From Pseudomonas sp. (GTDB taxonomy: Bacteria; Pseudomonadota; Gammaproteobacteria; Pseudomonadales; Pseudomonadaceae): DNA of 7,098 nucleotides. A program made the position numbers and the translations under genes. A model generated the notes under the pieces. That model worked only from the letters and a program-made list of their open reading frames with translations. It was not told the DNA's origin and did no database searches. The stretch spans positions 1 to 7,098 of the forward strand of contig JAQZAY010000194.1 in NCBI GenBank assembly GCA_029239415.1. The letters run 5' to 3'. Shown here piece after piece: positions 1 to 4,331 of this stretch; position 1 is the first letter of the stretch, and the number at the start of each line of letters is the position of its first letter.

Positions 1-693
1 CACCTCAAGCAGGACCTCACCGCGCAGTTCGCACAACTGCGGGCCGTGGCCAGCCGCTACCCGCTGCTCGAGCGAGTCCCTGCCAGAAACTACCTCGAGA
101 CCCGCCTCGACATGAAGCACATGATGATGCTCAAGGCTCGCCTGCGCGAGGCCACGGTGTTTGGCAACCAGCGCCGTCACGGGCTGTTGCTCGACTGCAT
201 CGAGCAGATCAAGGGGCGCAAGGTCTTCAACACGCGCAGCGAGGACGGTTTCGATTTCCACGGCCACCACCTGATCTGGGGCGGCGCCAGAACGCCCGGG
301 CCGCTGCTGGCCCTGACGCTGTACTCGCCCACTACCGCCGGCAGCGGTTTCTATGAGCTGATCCACGTCGCCAGCGTGCCGGTGCTGTCGCGCGGGCACC
401 TGTTCCCGGTCTACCGCGACGAGGAGCGGGCGCCCTTGAAGATGCTGGTGTCGCTGATCGACTGGATGGCCAGCAAGGGCGTCAAGGTATTGATGCGCAG
501 GCCGGTGATCGGCGGCCAGGTGATGGACGAGCTGGTGCTCACCTCGGACCAGGATCGCGTGCTATCGGTGTCGCTCACGCAGGAGCCCATGGGCCCCGAG
601 CCCGACACCGAGAACTTCAAGCGTTTTGCCGATTTCAAGAGCCTGGCCACCTTTCGCAAGTACGTGGCGGGGTTCTTCATGCGCGAGCGGTGA
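1..693 (+). CDS. Conserved-looking protein of unknown function, 5'-partial
   Basis: The frame is open from the first base of the window (it begins HLKQDLTAQF) to a TGA at 691-693, giving 230 visible residues, so the true start probably lies outside. A GTG at 46 and an ATG at 112 are in frame, but neither has a clear Shine-Dalgarno sequence before it. The protein looks soluble: no signal peptide or membrane segment is visible. It has a basic, methionine-rich stretch (MKHMMMLKARLREA), a middle part rich in aromatic residues and glycine (GFDFHGHHLIWGG) and a basic C-terminus (FRKYVAGFFMRER). Codon use is like that of its neighbours. I do not recognise the family and assign no function. It converges on the regulator gene with only 19 bases between stop codons and no clear terminator. 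Confidence 0.75.
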   Translation, partial: HLKQDLTAQFAQLRAVASRYPLLERVPARNYLETRLDMKHMMMLKARLREATVFGNQRRHGLLLDCIEQIKGRKVFNTRSEDGFDFHGHHLIWGGARTPGPLLALTLYSPTTAGSGFYELIHVASVPVLSRGHLFPVYRDEERAPLKMLVSLIDWMASKGVKVLMRRPVIGGQVMDELVLTSDQDRVLSVSLTQEPMGPEPDTENFKRFADFKSLATFRKYVAGFFMRER

Positions 694-712
694 GCGACAG
701 GGAGCGGCGCTC

Positions 713-2038
713 TCAGCGGATCTGGTGCTTGTGCAGCAACCGATAGAACGTTGGCCGCGACACGCCCAGCACCTTGGCGGCGATGCTCAGGTTGTCGCTG
801 TGGCGATTGAGCACGTCACACAGGGCCTGTCGCTCGGCGCGGTGCTTGTAGTCCTCGAGGGTGCCCATGGGCGACTCATCGTCCTCGAGCACCTGCAGGC
901 CCAGGTCCGGCGCCTCTATCTGCCTGCCTTCGGCCAGCACCAGCCCGCGTCGTACGCGGTTGGCCAGCTCGCGGACATTGCCGGGCCAGTCGTGACGGCC
1001 CATCGCGGCCAACGCCGCGTCACTGAAAGTGCGCGGCCTGCGTCCGGTCTCCTGGCTGTAGAAGTGCGAAAAATGGCTGGCCAGGATCGACAGGTCGCCA
1101 TGCCGATCACGCAGTGGCGCGGTGACCACTTGCAGCACGTTCAGGCGGTAGTACAGGTCTTCGCGAAAGCGGCCGTTGTCGACTGCCCTTTCCAGGTTGA
1201 TATGGGTCGAGGCCAGGACCCGCACGTCAACGGGAATCGACTGGCTGCCGCCCACCCGCTCGATGAGCTTTTCCTGGAGAAAGCGCAGCATCCGCGCCTG
1301 CAGGTCGAGCGGCAGGTCGCCGATCTCGTCGAGAAACAGCGTGCCGCCGTTGGCCGCTTCGATGCGCCCGATCTTGCGCTGGTGCGCGCCCGGGAACGCA
1401 CCCTTTTCGTGGCCAAACAGCTCCGATTGCAAGAGGTGTTCCGCGATCGTGCCGCAATTGATGGCGATGAAGGGCTTGTCCTTGCGCCGGGACTGGCTGT
1501 GCAGGGTGCGGGCCACCAGTTCCTTGCCGGTACCGCTTTCACCGCGGATCAGCACCGGCGACTCGGTAGGCGCCAGTTTGCCCAGCAACTTGCGCAACTC
1601 GCGCATGGGCCGGCTGTCGCCCAGCAGCTCGATGGCGGGCCCCTTGACCGGGAGAGTGTCCTTGACCCGCAGGCGCGCCATGCCCCACGCCCGGCCCAGG
1701 GTCACCTGGACGCGGGTGACGTCGAACGGCAAGGTATGGAAGTCGAAGAACCATTCGCACACGAAATCACCGACATTCTGCATGCGCAGTTCTTCGGCGC
1801 TGAGCACGGCGATCCATTCGGTGTTGCTGCGGGTGATCAGGTCCTTGACCGCATCGGGCTGGCTCAGGTGCGACGCTTGCAGGCGCAGCAGGCCGACATC
1901 GCAGGGATGCTCCAGCGCCGAGCTCAGGGTAGAGCTGTGCACGTCCCAACCGGCGCCTTGCAGGCCCGGTAGCAGACGATGGCAATCGTCACAGGGATCG
2001 ACGATCAATAGACGGCGAGTGGATGCAGGTTCAAGCAT
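713..2038 (-). CDS. VpsR-like enhancer-binding transcriptional regulator (AAA+ / Fis HTH) with variant GAFPGA loop
   Basis: A 441-aa regulator of the bacterial enhancer-binding protein class. Residues 1-125 form a degenerate receiver-like domain of the VpsR type (IVDPCDD near the start, later NVGDFVCEWFFDFHTLPFD). The place where receivers carry the phosphorylated Asp is Arg52 (DVGLLRL), so phosphorylation there is not expected. Residues about 138-370 are the AAA+ domain: Walker A GESGTGKE (166-173), Walker B GGTLFLDE (231-238), arginine-finger region GRFREDLYYRLN (289-300) and GNVREL (353-358) are intact. The L1 loop reads GAFPGA (213-218) rather than GAFTGA, the motif whose Thr contacts sigma-54. 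Residues about 403-441 are a Fis-type HTH (LSIAAKVLGVSRPTFYRLL). I chose the ATG at 2038 because AAGGA lies 6 nt before it and the protein then starts at the first domain strand; a TTG at 2113 would add 25 residues of poor quality. It may act as an ATPase regulator at sigma-54 promoters or, like VpsR, outside that system. Its targets are not visible. Confidence 0.9.
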   Translation of the reverse strand: MLEPASTRRLLIVDPCDDCHRLLPGLQGAGWDVHSSTLSSALEHPCDVGLLRLQASHLSQPDAVKDLITRSNTEWIAVLSAEELRMQNVGDFVCEWFFDFHTLPFDVTRVQVTLGRAWGMARLRVKDTLPVKGPAIELLGDSRPMRELRKLLGKLAPTESPVLIRGESGTGKELVARTLHSQSRRKDKPFIAINCGTIAEHLLQSELFGHEKGAFPGAHQRKIGRIEAANGGTLFLDEIGDLPLDLQARMLRFLQEKLIERVGGSQSIPVDVRVLASTHINLERAVDNGRFREDLYYRLNVLQVVTAPLRDRHGDLSILASHFSHFYSQETGRRPRTFSDAALAAMGRHDWPGNVRELANRVRRGLVLAEGRQIEAPDLGLQVLEDDESPMGTLEDYKHRAERQALCDVLNRHSDNLSIAAKVLGVSRPTFYRLLHKHQIR

Positions 2039-2040
2039 GA

Positions 2041-2049
2041 CCTTTCCTT
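2041..2049 (-). promoter_or_regulatory. Ribosome binding site of the regulator gene
   Basis: Read on the - strand this is AAGGAAAGG, ending two bases before the ATG at 2038; its AAGGA part lies 6 nt from the start codon. It is the best Shine-Dalgarno match near the 5' end of this frame and decides the start in favour of 2038 over the TTG at 2113. Confidence 0.7.
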
Positions 2050-2064
2050 GGCGCCAAAATTTGG
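2048..2064. repeat. Two overlapping palindromes in the regulator's 5' leader
   Basis: TTGGCGCCAA at 2048-2057 is a perfect 10-bp palindrome. It overlaps CCAAAATTTGG at 2054-2064, whose 5-bp arms CCAAA/TTTGG flank a single central A. Together they cover the bases just upstream of, and partly inside, the regulator's ribosome binding site. This would suit an operator for autorepression or a small RNA hairpin covering the site. No experimental function is known to me, and a chance palindrome of this size remains possible. Confidence 0.4.
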
Positions 2065-2368
2065 TTTTTTGAATGGAAACAGCAAGTTGGCGAGCCCGAT
2101 TTAACAGTAGCAACGAACCGTCAATGTCCCACTACCGTTGGTCTGCCAATTGTCGGTCTACTGAACCTTCGAGCTTTTTGTCGCTCGCTGCCCAAGTCAA
2201 GCGGCAGGAGGAGAATGAGGCGCGGCAGGCAGTCTTGAAAATTTTACAGTCTGTGTGACTTCGCGCTTTCTCTCGAGCATCAGTACCTATGACCCCGCGC
2301 TGGTTTTTGGCCATTGCCATCACCGCGGCCTCTGTTTTCGATGTTTGCGACCATAGAGAGAGCGAACC

Positions 2369-2635
2369 ATGAACGCCCCGCTGCGCGTCAACGAAGCATT
2401 GCTGATCGCCGACCACGCTTTCGAGCCTTTCCAGTGTGTTGCCTGGGACCTGCCCAATGGCACGGGCGAGCTCAGCCTGGCGATAATCGACCGGACCCGT
2501 ACACGCATTGGCGGCAAGCAGGTGTCTTCGAGTGTCTATTCGGACCCTGCCCGCCTGGCCAGCCTGATCGAGCAGGTGCGCGCCGAGATCTGCGAGAAGG
2601 GCTACGTCCTGCAACCCTGGACAATGCCCAGGTAG
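2369..2635 (+). CDS. Small protein of unknown function (88 aa)
   Basis: An 88-aa frame from ATG (2369) to TAG (2633-2635). A weak purine-rich Shine-Dalgarno-like stretch (GAGAGAG, 2356-2362) lies 6 nt before the start. The protein is acidic to neutral and apparently cytoplasmic, with no signal peptide or membrane segment. Its first half has alternating hydrophobic strands with charged turns (GELSLAIIDRTRTRIGGKQV). The second half has a probable amphipathic helix (DPARLASLIEQVRAEICEKG) and a short tail (YVLQPWTMPR). Codon choice is typical of the host, which supports a real gene. I do not recognise the family. It converges on the chelatase operon with 13 bases between stop codons, and is transcribed away from the regulator across the shared intergenic region. 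Confidence 0.75.
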   Translation: MNAPLRVNEALLIADHAFEPFQCVAWDLPNGTGELSLAIIDRTRTRIGGKQVSSSVYSDPARLASLIEQVRAEICEKGYVLQPWTMPR

Positions 2636-2648
2636 GGCGATCCGCGCG

Positions 2649-3296
2649 TCAGTCCAGTGAGGTGAAGCTGTCGATATGCCGGTAATCGGCCTGTAGTTCA
2701 TCGGCCAGCTTGCGTGCCTTGCCCAGGCGCACCGGCGCTCGCTCGATGTCCACCAGCACGCTGGGGCACGGCAAGGGCGCCAGCGCCGGCCACGCTTGCA
2801 GGCGCCCGTCAGTGAGCACCAGGCAGCGCTGGACTTCGTGGGGATGGCGCTGGCGCCGCTCCACCAGCCAGCCACGGGCCTGCTCCAACGCCTCGAGCAA
2901 AGGCGTGCCGCCTCCCGCGCCGAGGGCAAGCAGCCACGGCTGCAGGGCGGCCGAGGCCTTCAGGCCGTGACGCTGCCAGTGTGGTGTGCGCCCGCTGGCG
3001 GTGAGCAAGGTCAGGCGAGCGCGCTGTCGATAGGCCTGGTCGAAGAACGCGGCCAGCAGGCCCTTGGCCTGGCTCAAGGCCTGGTGCCGACGGGTCGATG
3101 CCGATGCATCGACGATTACCAGCCACAGCTGCGCAGCCTGGGCCCGACGTTGTTGCCAGCGCAGGTCGTCCCGCACGCGAGGGCGGCCCTCGAGCAAGGT
3201 CGCCAGCCAGTCGACACGCCCGCCCGCCGCCTCCTGGGCACGGCCACGCGGGCCTCCCCTCAAGTCTGCAGCGCGGGGCCTGGCATCCGCTGGCAA
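2649..3296 (-). CDS. chlD: VWA-domain part of ChlD-like chelatase subunit (probably expressed by -1 frameshift from chlI)
   Basis: If translated alone from the TTG at 3296 this is 215 aa. It is a von Willebrand A (integrin I-like) domain with a complete MIDAS metal site: DASAS at 63-67, the Thr of GGGTPL at 131 and the Asp of LTDGR at 163. In chelatase medium subunits (ChlD, CobT) this domain follows an AAA+ domain and a flexible linker and helps join the ATPase ring to the large subunit. Independent translation looks unlikely. The TTG has no Shine-Dalgarno sequence, the frame contains no ATG, and it stays open upstream through the end of chlI in the -1 register. The residues before the TTG (ALSIRQHVT) read as normal protein. 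One other possibility is a CTG at 3333-3335, 7 nt after GGGAGG, but CTG starts are rare. I infer that it is the C-terminal third of a 560-aa frameshift product. Confidence 0.85.
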   Translation of the reverse strand: MPADARPRAADLRGGPRGRAQEAAGGRVDWLATLLEGRPRVRDDLRWQQRRAQAAQLWLVIVDASASTRRHQALSQAKGLLAAFFDQAYRQRARLTLLTASGRTPHWQRHGLKASAALQPWLLALGAGGGTPLLEALEQARGWLVERRQRHPHEVQRCLVLTDGRLQAWPALAPLPCPSVLVDIERAPVRLGKARKLADELQADYRHIDSFTSLD

Positions 3297-4330
3297 CGTA
3301 ACGTGCTGGCGGATGCTCAGGGCTTTTTTGCCCAGTCCGGCACCTCCCGCCGAACGCCCATGGCAATGGGCCGGGGCGCCAGCGCGCCCCAGTCGCCCTG
3401 GCCGCCCTGCTGCTGCTCCTGGCCTTGGCTCTGCTCGCTGCCGCCCTGGGGCGGCGCGGGGGGTGTGTTGCCAGGCGGAGTCTCACGACGGCGATGACGC
3501 AATGCAAATTCGGCCACTGCCTGCACGTCGCCCTCCTCGATGGCCTCGGCGCCGCGCCAGGCCGCATGGGCCCGCGCCGCCCGCAGCCAGACCAGGTCGG
3601 CGCGCAGGCCATCCACGCCAGCGGCAAAGCAGCGCTCGGTGATCCAGGCCAGCGCCTGGTCGTCCAGCTCGATGGCCGCCAGACACTGGCGCGCCGCCTG
3701 GCACCGCTCGCGCAGCTGCGCTTGGGCCAGCGCCCACTGTTCGCAGAAGGCCTGGGGATCGCTGTCGAACGCCAGGCGCCGGCGGATGATCTGCTGGCGC
3801 GCCTCTGGTTCGGGCTGCCCTTCGAGCGCGATGTTCAAGCCAAAGCGGTCGAGCAATTGGGGGCGCAACTCGCCTTCCTCCGGATTCATGGTGCCGATCA
3901 ACACGAACCGCGCACTGTGGCGGTGGGAAATGCCGTCACGCTCGATGCGGTTGGTGCCGCTGGCGGCCACGTCCAGGAGCAGGTCGACCAGGTGGTCGGG
4001 CAGCAGGTTGACTTCGTCGACATACAGCACCCCGCCATCGGCGTGGGCCAGCACGCCTGGCGAGAACTGCGCCTTGCCTTGCCCGAGCGCGGCATCGAGG
4101 TCGAGGGAGCCGACCAGGCGCTCTTCTGTCGCGCCCAGCGGCAGGGTCACGAACGGGCCTTCGCCCAGCAGGTCGGCCAGGCCCCGCGCCAGGGTGCTCT
4201 TGGCCATGCCGCGCGGGCCTTCGATCAGCACGCCACCGATCTTCGGGTCGATGGCCGTCAGGCACAGCGCAAGCTTGAGCGCTTCGGCGCCGACCACGGC
4301 GGCCAGGGGAAACTGTACGGGTTCGGTCAT
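2649..4330 (-). CDS. chlD: Predicted -1 frameshift fusion: ChlD-like medium subunit (560 aa)
   Basis: This entry records the long product predicted if ribosomes slip back one base on A_AAA_AAG (3323-3329). The 336 chlI codons up to AAG join 224 codons of the VWA frame, giving 560 aa with the junction WAKKALSIRQHVTLPAD. The order AAA+ domain (1-280), Pro/Gln-rich linker (about 283-340) and VWA domain (about 400-545) is that of ChlD-type medium subunits. Ordinary termination at TGA 3317-3319 would give the short ChlI-like form from the same message. Arithmetic and frame were checked codon by codon; that slippage occurs is inferred from the signals, and its rate cannot be told. If it does not occur, the locus is two separate genes or carries a one-base deletion. 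Confidence 0.75.
3279..3348 (-). promoter_or_regulatory. Programmed -1 ribosomal frameshift cassette
   Basis: Read on the - strand, in order: a Shine-Dalgarno-like GGGAGG (3348-3343); 13 nt; the slippery heptamer A AAA AAG (3329-3323) in the proper zero-frame phase GCA AAA AAG; a 6-nt spacer CCCTGA containing the zero-frame stop; then a stem with perfect 8-bp arms GCATCCGC (3316-3309) and GCGGATGC (3290-3283) around an 18-nt loop. The stem can be lengthened by CCTG (3321-3318) pairing with CAGG (3282-3279), leaving one bulged A. The same three elements, including the same heptamer, drive frameshifting in E. coli dnaX. All elements are seen directly in the sequence; function is inferred. RNA polymerase slippage on A6 could add to or replace ribosomal slippage. 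Confidence 0.82.
3317..4330 (-). CDS. chlI: ChlI-type AAA+ ATPase, small subunit of the cobaltochelatase
   Basis: A 337-aa AAA+ ATPase of the magnesium-chelatase ChlI/BchI family. In this setting it most likely powers cobalt insertion with CobN, replacing CobS. Walker A is GPRGMAKST (38-46), Walker B VLYVDEVN (101-108), and the sensor/arginine-finger stretch TMNPEEGELRPQLLDRFG is at 147-164. A helical lid follows to about 280. Residues 283-313 form a low-complexity Pro/Gly/Gln linker, and the tail ends VPDWAKKP. Such a linker is typical of the medium subunit ChlD rather than of a stand-alone ChlI, which fits a protein designed to continue into the VWA frame. The ATG at 4330 is one base after the cobN stop, with AAGAGG 6 nt before it inside cobN, so translation is probably coupled. 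The last codons before TGA carry a slippery A_AAA_AAG. Confidence 0.93.
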   Translation of the reverse strand: MTEPVQFPLAAVVGAEALKLALCLTAIDPKIGGVLIEGPRGMAKSTLARGLADLLGEGPFVTLPLGATEERLVGSLDLDAALGQGKAQFSPGVLAHADGGVLYVDEVNLLPDHLVDLLLDVAASGTNRIERDGISHRHSARFVLIGTMNPEEGELRPQLLDRFGLNIALEGQPEPEARQQIIRRRLAFDSDPQAFCEQWALAQAQLRERCQAARQCLAAIELDDQALAWITERCFAAGVDGLRADLVWLRAARAHAAWRGAEAIEEGDVQAVAEFALRHRRRETPPGNTPPAPPQGGSEQSQGQEQQQGGQGDWGALAPRPIAMGVRREVPDWAKKP

Positions 4331-4331
4331 T

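Larger units (their letters stand above)
2039..2368. other. Divergent intergenic region (about 330 bp)
   Basis: This is the only long non-coding stretch. It lies between two divergently read genes and must hold both promoters. It is visibly richer in A+T than the flanking coding DNA (for example TTGAAAATTTTACAG at 2235-2249). I see the palindromes at 2048-2064 and an inverted repeat TTGG-4-CCAA at 2138-2149 with outer arms ACCG/CGGT (2134-2137, 2154-2157). A strong GGAGGAG (2207-2213) sits before a seven-codon frame (2215-2238). No convincing sigma-70 or sigma-54 promoter with correct spacing could be placed by eye, and no riboswitch, tRNA or terminator was seen. Confidence 0.6.

Noticed and set aside
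702..712. Small hairpin GAGC-GGC-GCTC between the two convergent stop codons
   Set aside because: The stem is only four pairs and no T-run follows on either strand, so it does not qualify as an intrinsic terminator.
626..1972. 448-aa open frame on the + strand opposite the regulator
   Set aside because: It lies antisense to a clear regulator gene with full AAA+ and HTH motifs, shows no domain-like sequence, and is the kind of long mirror frame expected in GC-rich DNA.
2078..2100. Possible sigma-54 -24/-12 promoter upstream of the regulator (GGCTCGCCAACTTGCT on the - strand)
   Set aside because: The GG to GC distance is 11 bases rather than the required 10, and the -24 element does not match TGGCAC.
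2073..2258. 61-aa + strand frame in the intergenic region
   Set aside because: No Shine-Dalgarno precedes its ATG, its composition is unremarkable, and it overlaps the probable promoter region of the regulator; I cannot support it as a gene.
2235..2261. TTGAAA as a sigma-70 -35 box for the 88-aa gene
   Set aside because: No acceptable -10 hexamer occurs 16-18 bases downstream; the best candidate (TGACTT) is poor and only 15 bases away.
3320..3333. GGGC-A6-GCCC inverted repeat (GGGC-T6-GCCC on +) as a terminator
   Set aside because: The A/T run is in the loop, not after a stem, and the element lies inside an operon at an in-phase slippery site; the frameshift reading explains it better.
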